Positions 23,525 to 33,839 of a stretch of 64,000 nt of DNA are shown here, piece by piece. Numbering within the stretch: the stretch's first letter is position 1; every line of letters begins with the position of its first letter. This DNA is from Microcebus murinus. Lineage: Eukaryota; Chordata; Mammalia; Primates; Cheirogaleidae. The translations under genes and the position numbers were made by a program. The stretch spans positions 82,938,001 to 83,002,000 of the forward strand of contig NC_134108.1 in the NCBI RefSeq assembly GCF_040939455.1. The letters run 5' to 3'. The notes below the pieces were generated by a model, which made no database searches, had not been told where the DNA came from, and saw nothing but the letters and a program-made list of their open reading frames with translations.

Positions 23525-23765
23525 CTGATCAGCACCTAAGTGGACACATAGGAACTACATTAATTGGGCATTGGGTGAGTGGGAAGGGGGAAGAGGTGGC
23601 GGGTATATATATATACATAATGAATGAGATGTGCACTGTCTGGGGGATGGTCATGTTTGAAGCTCAGCAGTGGGGGGAGGGAGGCAAGGGCATTATTTGA
23701 AACCTTAAAATTGGTACCCCCATAATATGCTGAAATAAAAAATAAAATAAAATAAAATAAAAAAT

Positions 23766-24602
23766 AACAGATATCAGCAAGGATGTGGAGAAGAGGGAAC
23801 TTTTGTACAATTTTGGTGGAAATGTAAATTAGTATAGCTGCTATAAAAAACGGTATAGAGATTTCTTATAAAATTAAAAACAGGAACTACCATATGATCT
23901 AGCAATCCCACTACTGGGTATTTATCCAAAGGAAAGGAAATCAGTATGCTAAAGGGATGTCTGCACTCCCATATTTATGACACCACTATTCATAAGAGTA
24001 AAGATCTGGAATCAACAAAAGCGCCCATGAATAGATGAATGGATAAGGAAAATTTGGTATAGATACACAATTGAATACTATTTAGTTATAAAAAATGAAT
24101 AAAACATGTCATTTGCAGCAACATGGCTCAAACAAGAGGTCATTATTTTTAAGTGAAATAAGCCAGGCACAGAAAGACAAATACTACATGTTCTTGCTCA
24201 TATGTGGAAGCTAGTAGCTAATAAACTTGATCTCATAAAGATAGAGAGTAGAATGTTAGATACCAGAGTCTGGGAAGAGTGTGTGTGGCAGGGTGGGGAG
24301 CAAGGGATAAAGATAGATCGGTTAATGAATATAAACATACATTTAGATAGAAGGAATAAGTTCTAATGTTCCATAGCACAAGAGGATGACTTTAGTTAAC
24401 AACAATATTTTTTGTATTTCAAAATAGTTAGAAGAGAGGCCTTGGAATGTTCTCAACACATAGAAATAATAAAGATTCAAGGTGATGGATACTCCAAATA
24501 CCCTGACTTGATCATTACACATTCTATGCATGTAAGAAAATATATGTACTCTATAACTATGTACAAACATTATGTATCAATAAACATAAAAAGATGGTCT
24601 TC
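23766..24602 (+). mobile_element. Older L1 3' end (L1MA/L1PB-like)
   Basis: Older L1 text follows directly after the young tail: aggatgtggagaagaggg, ctactgggtatttatccaaa, gaatggataaggaaaatttgg, agccaggcacagaaagacaa, ctcatatgtggaag. A 3' UTR with caaggtgatggatactccaa and tgtatcaataaacataaaaa ends near 24600. It starts abruptly at ~23766, beside the younger L1, which inserted next to or into it. Confidence 0.85.
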
Positions 24603-24604
24603 AG

Positions 24605-24805
24605 ATGCTATTGAAGACACTGCTTATAGTGGACTGAACGATATTTTATTAGTCAGATTGTACTGTGGTATCAACAAACACCAGAATTTATATGTTTTTT
24701 TCTTGCTCATTTTCTCTTTTTTTAAAAAAAATTATAATGATTTGTTCAGCTTCCCGTGCTAATGATTTTTCTTTCTTTTTAAATGTCCTTTTTATTTTAT
24801 TTCAG
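24605..24805. other. Short unassigned AT-rich spacer
   Basis: T-rich sequence between two L1 pieces; nothing recognised. Confidence 0.5.
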
Positions 24806-25016
24806 AATTTATGAAGAAGACCCCAGGGAATCACAGCAACAATAAAAATAAATAAATGGACATGATCAAATCAAAAAGCTTCTGTACAGCCAAGAAAACT
24901 ATCATTAGAGTGAATACACAACCTACAGAATGGGAGAAAATATTCACATGCTACACATCGATAAAGGGCTGATAACTAGAATCTATATAGAACTCAAGAA
25001 AATCAATAAGAAAAAT
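24806..25016 (+). mobile_element. Isolated L1 ORF2 fragment
   Basis: About 210 bp matches the ORF2 part also seen at 22675-22890 (gaatttatgaagaagacccc, ggacatgatcaaatcaaaaagc, cctacagaatgggagaaaat). It lies downstream of 3'-end L1 sequence although it belongs upstream in L1, and it has no tail, so it is a separate or rearranged piece. Confidence 0.85.
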
Positions 25017-25019
25017 CTT

Positions 25020-26635
25020 TCTCATTCTCTATGTTCATTGTGGGTAAGTTGAAGGGCATGCCTCAGCTTGATGGAGACTCTAGGAGCCAGGCTGTTGAAA
25101 TGTTTTCAGGCACCATGGAAGAGGGAAACAAAAGCATTTTGAGTTCCTCACCAACCCTTAACCTTTCTGCCAGAAGATGACATGTTACTTTCTTTCATAT
25201 TAAACAATAGCTGAAGCAAGTCATTAAGGCACACCAAAGGGCAGCAAAATAAAATCCTAGCCTGTATCCAGTAAGAGAACCAGGTATCTTTGGAAAATAG
25301 CGCTAATGCTTACCAAAGATGTCAATCACACTCCACTACCCACAGATTTGCCTACAGTGACCTTTTTAATCTGTTATTTAGACTGAAAAGTGTCTCCATT
25401 GATTTGCCACACCAAGCTCCAATATGGGGCATTATTTGCTCATGGGAGCTTTGTCTCCACCATGCACAAAGAGCATTCTGAGGCCACCGTGTTGAGGAAC
25501 CTCAACTTTCCTAGATTGGCCCACTTCTTCTCTCAGCCCAAGCTTTCTTTATGTCACCAAAGTCTGGACATATATAACTTTTAGTTGTTTGCAGATTCTC
25601 TTTTCAGACCACTAGAGTTTTTAAAAAGCTGAAGGAGTCTTTAACTATCACCCATTATTCCTATCTCACCCAATTCCCTAAGTAAAGAGCTCTCAAATAA
25701 GAATTAAGACAAATCCCATGAGATGGCAGAGGAGAAAATGCTTTTAGCATTGAGGAAAAAATAATATGTATATAATTACATAAAGGAGGTTTCAAAAATG
25801 TCATGTTTTAAGCAAAATCCAGTGTGCAAACCATAGTTTCTAGTAAACTGCCTGATCTCTAGGAACAGTAGAGATGATCTGGTCAAAGAAAGAGTCAAAC
25901 CCTAGAAAGAGCCTTGGAGAAAAAAGCAAAGAAAAATGGGGGAGAAAGAATAAAGCCGTTATGCATTGACAGCTGTGGATCCTGGAGGCTGGGATTGAGA
26001 GGGAGGAACCCAAGAACACAGAGTCTGCTCAGGAATTGGTTATGATGGTTTTAGTGAATGAAGGAGTATAAGATGATTTCCTACTTCAGGTCTGGCCCAT
26101 GGGGTGATTGACAGTATCATTCATTCACGTATTTAACACTGAGAGGGAAGCAGGTGCCACTTTTCTTTAATTGAGGGAGGGGATCTAGATTGGAAATGTT
26201 ACATTAAACTCATCTGTGGAGTAAGGGAAAAGAAAAAGGCATCTAATAAGTACCAAGGTATATGAGTCTAGATGTCAAGAATGGTATTTTGATAGAAATA
26301 AAAATGCGGGTCTCAGTGTACAGGTGGTTGGTAAAACCATAGAAATGATGAAATCTCCTAGAAAGAGTGAGAGAGCATGGAGAAGGGCTGACATAATTTT
26401 TTCCTGCCTTGGAAAGAAACAAAAAGCATTTTCCAAAGAGAATATTACAATTATTGCTCCCTCTCCCCTTGATTTTCACTATTAAGTCATATTCTCAAAT
26501 GAATGTTTGTTTAATAATTGATCTCATTTCTTCAAACTTGCAGACAAAATAAACTCAACAATTAAACCATTGAAGTATATGTTACTCAACTTAAATGTTG
26601 CTGCTGCTTAATATGTCAGCTAAATAATAATTATT
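25020..26635. other. Unassigned sequence
   Basis: No gene or recognised repeat. The part at 25020-25560 is GC-richer than its surroundings and could be a very old repeat. Short open frames lack domains. Confidence 0.45.
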
Positions 26636-26639
26636 GTTG

Positions 26640-26828
26640 TGAAGATATTTTGTTGAGTGTTTACTATGTGCCAGGAATTAGTTTAAGTGCTTTAAATACA
26701 GTCTCTTTAAATCCTCAGGTGTAACTCATTCAGGTTTATACCATTATCTTCATTTTTTGTGGAAAGAAACAGGTTAAAAGAGTTTGAGTGAAGGTTGATC
26801 CAGGACTCAAACCTAAGTTTGTTTATTT
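26640..26828 (-). repeat. MIR SINE
   Basis: Antisense MIR: gagtgtttactatgtgccag, taagtgctttaaatacagtc, accattatcttcatttttt, then gatccaggactcaaacctaa. Confidence 0.8.
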
Positions 26829-26832
26829 TTAA

Positions 26833-27201
26833 CTCCTATAACATTTTATTTTTTATTTATTTTTATTTTTTGAGACAGTGTCTTGCTTTATTGCCCAGGT
26901 TAGAGTGAGTGCTGTGGCATCAGCCTACCTCACAGCAACCTCAAACTCCTGGGCTCAAGCAATCCTTCTGCCTCAGTGCCCGAGTAGCTGGGACTACAAG
27001 CATGAGCCACCATGCTAGCTAATTTTTTCTAGATATATTAGTTGGCCAATTAATTTCTTTCTATTTATAGTAGAGGCGGGTCTCGCTCTTGCTCAGGCTG
27101 GTTTCGAACTCCTGACCTTGAGCAATCCACTCGCCTTGGTCTCCCAGAGTGCTAGGATTATAGGCATGAGCCACCGCGCCCAGCCTCCTATAACATTTTA
27201 T
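26833..27201 (-). mobile_element. Alu SINE with strepsirrhine-type insert and TSD
   Basis: A full dimeric Alu in antisense: T-rich tail at 26850-26870, right arm, the extra segment tagttggccaattaatttc, left arm, ending gccaccgcgcccagc. It is bounded by a perfect 17-bp direct repeat, ctcctataacattttat, at 26833-26849 and 27185-27201. This is the target site duplication of L1-mediated insertion and splits the flanking DNA that follows the MIR. Confidence 0.97.
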
Positions 27202-27204
27202 ATG

Positions 27205-27750
27205 CTATATTATCTACAGATGAAAGTGCTAATATTTGAAAGATTTAGAATTACTAAACATTCATTGAATAGTGATTGTTTTTAGTTACTCAGAAGTGAA
27301 TTAAAGTCATGGCTTTCAGTTTTCTCTTTCAATCTTTCTATTCAAAGATTATATGGATAAGGCAATTACATTAATCATACATATGAAATAATGAGTATAT
27401 ATTTTCCCCCGTTTTACTAGAGTAATTAATATTCTCAGATCCTCACTGATGCACTAAGCATCAGTCCCAACACTGAGAAGAGTTATGCTGGACATTTACT
27501 AGAGTTTAAAAATCCTTTCTCACATCTGTCAGTTATTTTGGGTATGAACGATTAGTAAAACATTTGTCTTATTATTTTTTACATAGCTAGCCCCAAACTG
27601 AAAAGTAAAACTTCATGGATAATATTTGTTGATAAAATTTAATAGCAACAAACAGCGCAGGGATGAATAGTTAATAAGAGCTTAGCTCACTTTATGTAAG
27701 ATTTCAGTATTAAAACACAAGTAATTAATTTAAAAGAGAATTGCCTGTTT
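27205..27750. other. Unassigned AT-rich sequence
   Basis: No gene or repeat was recognised. Confidence 0.5.
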
Positions 27751-27799
27751 TATTAAAAAATTTTTTTTTACAATTTTTTTTAAGTCTCATCACATACAT

Positions 27800-27970
27800 G
27801 CTTCTTGACTCCACAGGTCCATTTTTTCTTTTTAATTATTATCGGTACATAATAGTTGTATATCTTTATAGAGTACATGTGATGTTTTGATAAAGGCATA
27901 CAATGTGAATTAATCAAATCAAGCTAACTGGGGTATATATTACTGCAGGCATTTAGCTGATGTAATCTGG
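27800..27970 (-). mobile_element. L1 3' UTR remnant (L1MA-like)
   Basis: Antisense L1 3' UTR wording: attattatcggtacataatag, tagagtacatgtgatgttttg, aaggcatacaatgtgaatta, gcatttagctgatg. The same antisense sequence recurs at 35915-36150. Confidence 0.75.
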
Positions 27971-27974
27971 CTGA

Positions 27975-28985
27975 GTTACATGGGGAAAATGTTAGTAAAA
28001 GAATAGAAATATGACTACTATATCTTATAACACACCTTCTTCCACATTAGAATTCATTAAGCTTTTAATATGGAAGAAACAGCAAAGGCACTAAAGTCAT
28101 TAGTTAACTAAGTTATCTATTCATGGAAAACTGGCCTTAGTTTATTTAGCCCTGGCTTAAATCCTTAATTATAGGCATTTGCTGACCTGTATGATCTCTC
28201 TGACTGCTACAGAATGATCTCTTACTAAAAGGTCCAATAGGTTATTTCAATGAAACCTATTTTCTTGACATAAAGATTTTAAGTGTTTGCAAATAGTCCA
28301 TCTGGTCTTTGGGCCATCTAAATAAGCTACTATCAGTCCCAAACTTTGTCATAGCTTTTTTCCATGCAATGCAAATAAGAACTAAGATGCCTGCCACACA
28401 CTTTACTGCCTTTTGATATTACCAAAATATTTTTATTAATAATTATAAAATTGTAATATACTACCATATTCACTGAGATTCTAGAATATTCCTGCAAACA
28501 ACACAATCAAGTTGTCAAGTACCTAACGTTCATTACTAACATATGCAACCTTAAGTGGCTTAAATAGGCATTCAAGAAAGTTTCTCTTCAACTGTGTATG
28601 GCATCGCTGACGAATTACTTTAGAACAGATGTTAACGTTTAGTGCATTTACTTCTTGGATGTTCATTTCAAACAAAATCTCTTAGGCTGTGAATTATAAG
28701 ACTGACAGACTGGAGAGTGGGAAAATATATATATTTTTCCTATCAATTAAACACCTTTGATTTTAGAGGCAATGTCTTTAGTGAAGTGTTTGAGAGCTGT
28801 TAAACATTACTCATATCTCTTCAATTACTCTAAGTGTTTAAAAACTCCACCGAGAGAAAAGTATGTTTCCAATGTCAGGTGTTACACAGTTCTCAGTGTT
28901 AATCTCTTGACTTCTTCAAATTATTCCTTACAGTAAATATCTGTTATGATAGAAAGCATGATAGTAAGCATAGATTATTCAAATC
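27975..28985. other. Unique-looking sequence without recognised repeats
   Basis: No transposon or gene was recognised across ~1 kb, although the flanks are repeat-dense. An octamer atgcaaat occurs at about 28370. It may be a conserved noncoding segment; this cannot be tested here. Confidence 0.35.
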
Positions 28986-28989
28986 ATAC

Positions 28990-29200
28990 ATGGAATAGAG
29001 CATTGGATCTCAAATTTTGGCATCCATCAAAATCCCCTTATTGGCTTGTTAAAACACAGACCATACTGGGCCCCACTCTGAGAGTTTCTGATTCAGTAGG
29101 TATGGGTTGAGGCCCAAGAATCCTCACTTCTGACAATTTCCCAGATGTTGATGCTGAAATGGCTGTGCTGGGAGTCGCACCCTAAGAACTAATGGTATTG
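28990..29200 (+). repeat. MER20-like DNA transposon fragment
   Basis: A nonautonomous hAT-Charlie repeat: ggatctcaaattttggcatcc near one end, gcttgttaaaacacaga, gggccccactctgagagttt, ctgattcagtaggtatggg, then ttgatgctgaaatggctg. The order matches MER20. MER20 copies have been linked to regulatory use in other mammals; nothing here shows that. Confidence 0.75.
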
Positions 29201-29478
29201 AGTATACAAATTTACCCAATTGTCTTCCTAGGAAAAAAAGTCTTCAGTAATTGAAAAAGTTTGGGGGAATCCTGTAGACTAAATTATAATCTTGAAGATT
29301 TATAACAAAGAGTCTAAGAAGTACTAAAGTTAAAAAATTGTTTAATCTTCTTTAACACAGTATTTCTCCAAATTATTTGATCCAAAGTCCTGTTAATCAT
29401 GAATAATTAATTAACATCTGCTTGGATAGTTCTTGAAGTAGAGCTAAGAAAATTCCTCTCTTAGGACTTTATTATGAA
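29200..29478. other. Unassigned sequence
   Basis: No recognised feature. Confidence 0.5.
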
Positions 29479-29479
29479 A

Positions 29480-30475
29480 ACCTTATAGCATGGGACTTCT
29501 GGTTTCCAATTCCAGATGTAAAAAGCTTGGAAGTTGCCACTCAGTTCTAACAACAACTGAAAGGGTCAACACACTGAAAAAGGAATAATTCTTCTTAGAT
29601 CTGAGAGACAGGAGGACATAGGGCAAACTGGTGCACCCAAGACTAAAGAGACAGGCAGACAAATACAGGGAGTTCTGGCTTACCAGAGCAAAGATTAATG
29701 CCATAAATAGAAAAACCTGAACTGTAATGACAAATTTCTGTAGGCTCACTGTGGACAACTGTGAGAGTTAAAAACTCCAGGGTAGCTCGGGCATATAGCA
29801 GGGGGCTCACAATAATGTGAGATTTACTTCCAGCAGTTCAACCACATTCTCACACTAAATATTGGAGAAAAGTCCCCTGATGCTTATGGCAGGAGGAGAG
29901 AAAAGGAAACATTTTGAAATATGAAATGCACTCTGTTTTTCTAAACAAGGCCTGCCCTTCCTTAATAGAAACTAGATAACCAGAGCTTACCCTGCTGGGG
30001 TGTTAACTGAGCCTAAGTGACATGGGAGGGGGAAATACCCAATTCTAATCATATCTAGCTTTTCAAGTAATAAATACCCAACTCCAGCCCACTCTAGCCA
30101 TCCTGTCCCACCTAAAGGGGGAAAAACTGAGAAACAGTTGTGAAGTCCAGAGATTTAAGCTCACTAAAAGACAGAATCATAGAACTATAGAACACTTTCC
30201 CTACCCTGATACATTATAAGTAATTCGTCTTACTGAAGGCCCATTTACAGTAGCTTTTCTTTTCTTACCTGGTACATTATATCCAGGTATCAAGAAAAAA
30301 TTATAAGGCACACTAAAAGACAAAAAACACACTTTGAAAAGAGAGGAAATAGTGGGAAGACATGACAAGGATATTCCGAGGCTGGGAATTTAAAACCACT
30401 ATGATTAAGATGCTAAGGACTCTAATGTAAGAACAGATGTCCCTTTGGAGATAATTGTCAGAGTATTGACAGTAC
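29480..30475 (+). mobile_element. Old L1M 5' UTR/ORF1 region
   Basis: Sense L1M 5' sequence: ggcttaccagagcaaagatt, cagtgtgagagttaaaa-like text, ccctgctggggtgttaactg, then aaggcacactaaaagacaaa and gaatttaaaaccactatgat, typical of the start of ORF1-upstream sequence in L1MA/MB elements. Degraded and without an open frame. Confidence 0.7.
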
Positions 30476-30632
30476 CTAACTTCAAGATTTAATATAAAGC
30501 TACAGTAATCAAGACACTGTGGTATTGGCAATAAAATAGACAAATAGACTCATGGAACAGAATTGAGAGACCATAAATAGACTCCTATAAAAACAGTCAA
30601 CTGAACTTTGACAAAGCAGCACAATCAAAACA
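30476..30632 (+). mobile_element. Old L1M ORF2 fragment
   Basis: ORF2-type text: taaagctacagtaatcaaga, actgtggtattggcaataaa, ctcatggaacagaattgaga, ctgaactttgacaaagcag. It follows the L1M 5' region directly, so about 4 kb of internal L1 is missing between them or two elements abut. Confidence 0.75.
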
Positions 30633-30639
30633 ATAGAGC

Positions 30640-30766
30640 AAAGACACACTCCCTTGACCAAAATACCGACCACTAGGCCCCACTTCCTAATACCACCACA
30701 CTAGGGATTACATTTCAACATGAGGTTTATAGGGGACAAACATCCAATGTATAGGAAGCAGGGTGC
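30640..30766 (-). repeat. MaLR LTR fragment (MST/THE1-like)
   Basis: Antisense LTR wording: actaggccccacttcctaat, ggattacatttcaacatgag, gtttataggggacaaacatcc. These are the characteristic end of MST/THE1 LTRs. Truncated to ~125 bp. Confidence 0.75.
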
Positions 30767-30769
30767 TTA

Positions 30770-31205
30770 TACAGTCTCAAACTATCTCCCCAGGAAGAGC
30801 AACAAATCAACAAACGTAAATAATGGCAAGAGGAAAAAGACTATCTTTAAAGCAGAAACATCACAGCAGACAAAATCCTATCAAGTGGTCATATCAATAT
30901 CACCAGCAATGGGACAAAGTTCAAAACAGGATTCAGTGAAATAACTTGGTAGGTATTATCTGAATCTAAACATGAGGAATTACAAGACAGATTGAATGAC
31001 TTTCTATAAAATAGTTATATAAAAGTAGATTTATTCTTCAAATGTTAAGGGCATGAAAGTCAATGGAAGAATGAGGAACTGTTCCAGATTTATTGAGAAT
31101 AAAGAGAAAAGACAACTAAATACAAAATGGCAATCGAACTGTTTGGATTTTTCACTATATGTTTTATATTTGGACAATTGGAAAAACGTGAAAGATGTTT
31201 ACGTA
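30770..31205. other. Unassigned sequence
   Basis: No recognised feature; possibly remnants of the neighbouring L1M. Confidence 0.45.
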
Positions 31206-31207
31206 TT

Positions 31208-31602
31208 AGGTGCTATATTAGTTTGCAAGTATTTCCCTAACAAAATAACACAAACTAGGTGGCTTAAACAGAAAAAAATTATTTATTTTCATATCTTTAG
31301 AGGATGGATGTCCAAGATCAAGCTGCTGGCAATGTTCATTTTTTTCTGAGGCCTTTTTCCATGGCTTACAGATATCTACCTTCTTGTTGCCTCTTTACCT
31401 GGTCACTTGCAGCCTTAGTGTCTTTTTCTGTACCCAAGTATTCTCTTTTCATAAGGAGGACACTCATCAGATTGGATTAAACTGGCATCATCTTAATCAC
31501 CTCCTTAAAAGCCTTATCTCCAAAAGGACTCACATTCTGAGGTACTAAGGGTTAGGGCTTCCACAAGAATTTTGGGGGATACAATTCAGCCCATAACAGA
31601 AA
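31208..31602 (-). repeat. MLT1-type LTR (ERVL-MaLR)
   Basis: Antisense order matches MLT1: tattagtttgcaagtatttcc, caaactaggtggcttaaaca, atgtccaagatcaagctgctg, cataaggaggacactcatca, ctcacattctgaggtactaa, gggttagggcttccacaa, then gatacaattcagcccataac. Near full length, solitary. Confidence 0.9.
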
Positions 31603-31604
31603 GT

Positions 31605-32545
31605 ACTAACTTATCAGTGCTAATAACTTGATTTTGGTGGTCATGGTGTAGTTATGTTAGAGAATATTTTTCTTTTCAGGAATTGTACACTTAGGAATTT
31701 GAAATTGATGGGATGTCAGGTCTTTACTCTCAACTAGTTCAGGGGGAAAAATGTTATTTGTACTTTGTGTTCCAAAAAAAAGAAAGAAAGAAAAAGAAAG
31801 AAAGAAAGAACCAATACAAAAGAGAACTGTATAAGAAACATGAAAATAGCATCAATGTCATTCTGAGGGAAAAGGTGAGGCAATGGTGATATTTACTAAG
31901 TGACCACCACATGTTTCCTAGGCTTTAGCTCATGTTTCAAACCATAGGAAAAGTGAATAAAATGCTATAATAACATTCTTTCTCTGACTGTGAAAGAAAT
32001 CCAAGCAGATAAACAAAATGGAATCCTACAGAAAGAAGAAGAGATAAAGCCCTAGCTCAGTATAGTCAGGAAAGATGAAAGATTTTCGATGCCTAAGGCA
32101 CAAAACTTGACATCAACTTCTGACATCTTAAGTGGAGAGCTCTGACAGATAGGAGGAAATGCAGTTGTAGTTGACTGTGAATAAACTGGAAACATCACAG
32201 TGGAGAGTAATTTAAAATGATTTGAAGAGAAGATAGAAGCTAAGTTCAATATTAATTAATAATTGATAGCAGTTGACAGTATATAAAGAGAAAAGATCTT
32301 ATTTTTCTCTATACTGATTCTTTCTTCTTTAACACTGCTATCATATTTAATTGGATTGCATTCAATACAATTATTAATGGTTGATCAGAGTTGGTCAGTA
32401 TTCTAGGCTATATGTATAACATTCTGGAGAATATAAGACAATTTTTCTCAAATAAAGACTTACCACTTGGTGATGAAGATTAAGAAAAAGTAAAAAAATA
32501 AAAAGCTCAAGTATTTTTACAAAAAGGCAAGTAAGACCTGTTTTG
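31605..32545. other. Unassigned sequence with GAAA microsatellite
   Basis: It includes an imperfect (GAAA)n at 31774-31809. No gene or recognised transposon otherwise. Confidence 0.5.
31774..31809. repeat. (GAAA)n microsatellite
   Basis: About eight GAAA units with one AA interruption, after a short A-run. Confidence 0.95.
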
Positions 32546-32549
32546 TATT

Positions 32550-32579
32550 TAGGTTATAAAATATGAAATGACCAATTTT
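32550..32579. repeat. Mariner terminal inverted repeat, left
   Basis: It begins taggttataaaatatgaaat and pairs imperfectly with the reverse complement at 33807-33836. Confidence 0.65.
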
Positions 32580-32625
32580 GAATATAAAGTTTAGTTTATT
32601 ATATCTCAAAGAAGAAGCAGTATAA

Positions 32626-33649
32626 TTAATCAAAGTATGTGCCTAAACTATTGACACAGTTTTGCCATCTTAATAGTAGCTTGCTTATGCTGGCAGCGAA
32701 GAAGCCTGGAGAGCGAGTGGTGATAAAATCATGAAAGGCATTTTCTACAGCTTGTTGAGAATTGAATATTTTTCCCTGCAAGAAGTGGTCCAAAGCCTGG
32801 AAGAAGTGGTAGTCAGTTGATGCAACATCTAGTGAATATGGTGGATGACAGAGAGTTTCCAAGTCCAGCTTCTGTAGTCTGAGCAGTGTTATTTGTGCAA
32901 CATGTGGTCCAGATTTGCTTTGCAAGAGGATTGGTCTATCTCTATTGACCAATCTTGGCTGCTTAATCATAAGCATCCTCCTTATTTCATTCAATTGGTT
33001 GCAGTAGGCATCTGCTATAATAGATTGACAAGGTTTCATGAAGCTGTAGTAGATAATACCAGCACTGGACCACCAAACAGATACCATTAGCTTTTTATAA
33101 TGAATATTCAGGTTTGCCCTGTGTTTCAGCACTTTACCTTTATCCAACCATTGCACTGCATGATTGGTAATTGTCAAAAAGAATCCATTTTTCATCACAC
33201 ATAATAATATGGTGCAGAAATGGTTCTCCTTTATGTTATAACAACAAAGAAAGGCGAGCTTCGAGATGATTTCTCTTGGGATGCTAGTTTAATTCATGCG
33301 CAACCCATCTATCCAGTCTATCCATCTATCCATTCTTTACCTTGCCCATTTGTTTCAAATGGTCCAATATTATAGGAATGGTAACACCAAACCTTGCTGC
33401 TAATTCATGAGTAGGTTGAAATGGATTCTCTTTCACTGCAGCTCATCATTATCCACCTTGGTCTCAGGTTGTCTATGTGGCTTGTTTTCAAGATTAAAAT
33501 CACCAGAATGGAACTTCTCAAACCATCAACATACTGTGTGTTCATTAGCCACATCCCAAACATTTTGTTGATATTTTGAGCTGTTTCTATTGTATTGGTT
33601 CCACGACAGAATTCATATTAAAAAACAACACAAATTTTTGGCTTATCAT
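32626..33649 (-). pseudogene. Mariner transposase, inactivated
   Basis: A decayed copy of the DDE/D transposase that cuts and pastes mariner elements. The likely start is the ATG at 33649 and the stop at 32626-32628, giving ~341 codons against 343-345 for the family. Across frames one reads an N-terminal helix-turn-helix zone (FEKFHSGDFNLE), HELAARFGV, LDHLKQMGKV, LDRWVAHEL, then CDEKW (33185-33199) with the first catalytic Asp. After a frameshift, a 190-codon open part (32626-33198) carries QWLDKGK, VSVWWSSAGI, LVNRDRPILL, GPHVAQ, HPPYSLDVASTDYH and a C-terminal YFD. The second catalytic Asp (HDNARPH in relatives) is Ser in LLQSKSGPH, while the third (STDYH) is kept with the usual 34-residue spacing. 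Stops and frameshifts lie mainly in the N-terminal half. Confidence 0.85.
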
Positions 33650-33806
33650 GGTTTCACAAAAACTGCTCTTAAAAAACAATTTAAAAGATAATCACAAGCC
33701 AAAACATGTATTTAAAGAATGAGGATGTACTATACAATAAAAATAAAACAAGAAGTGTCAAAGTGAATTTGTCAGAGATATCAACTGTCAAACTTAGTAC
33801 TTAAGA

Positions 33807-33836
33807 AAATCATACATTCTATACTTAATAACCTAT
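33807..33836. repeat. Mariner terminal inverted repeat, right
   Basis: Its reverse complement begins taggttattaagtatagaatg and matches the left repeat at about 20 of 30 positions. Confidence 0.6.
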
Positions 33837-33839
33837 AAC

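Larger units (their letters stand above)
21610..23764 (+). mobile_element. Lemur-type L1 ORF2 and 3' end, direct segment
   Basis: Continuous L1 sequence from the RT palm to the poly(A) tail. It holds the RT motif region (FGDD at 21809-21820), the region to the C-terminal zinc knuckle, the ORF2 stop at 23522-23524, a 3' UTR with a G-rich run (23581-23597, 23671-23683) and gtacccccataatatgctga, and an (AAAAT)n tail ending near 23764. Several frameshifts and stops break ORF2. No clear target duplication flanks the unit; the left flank (…gtgtccttatgaacac) and right flank (aacagatatcagc) differ. Confidence 0.9.
32548..33837 (-). mobile_element. Full-length mariner (Tc1/mariner) transposon
   Basis: A minus-strand unit of ~1.29 kb, close to the 1.287 kb of human Hsmar1. 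It has matching ends: taggttataaaatatgaaatg at 32550-32570 and, on the minus strand, taggttattaagtatagaatg starting near 33836. The two 30-bp inverted repeats agree at roughly two thirds of positions. TA dinucleotides flank both ends, as expected for mariner target sites. The interior encodes a decayed mariner transposase. The ITR sequence is not the ggttggtgcaaaagtaatt type of Hsmar1/MADE1, so this is a related but distinct family. Confidence 0.85.

Noticed and set aside
24806..25016. Continuation of the L1 ending at 24602
   Set aside because: It corresponds to ORF2 sequence upstream of the part at 23766, so the order is wrong for one element.
32893..33090. Plus-strand 65-codon frame
   Set aside because: Antisense shadow of the mariner transposase.
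33296..33335. Tatccatc-type minisatellite as an independent feature
   Set aside because: A short slippage expansion inside the mariner coding remnant, only a few units long.
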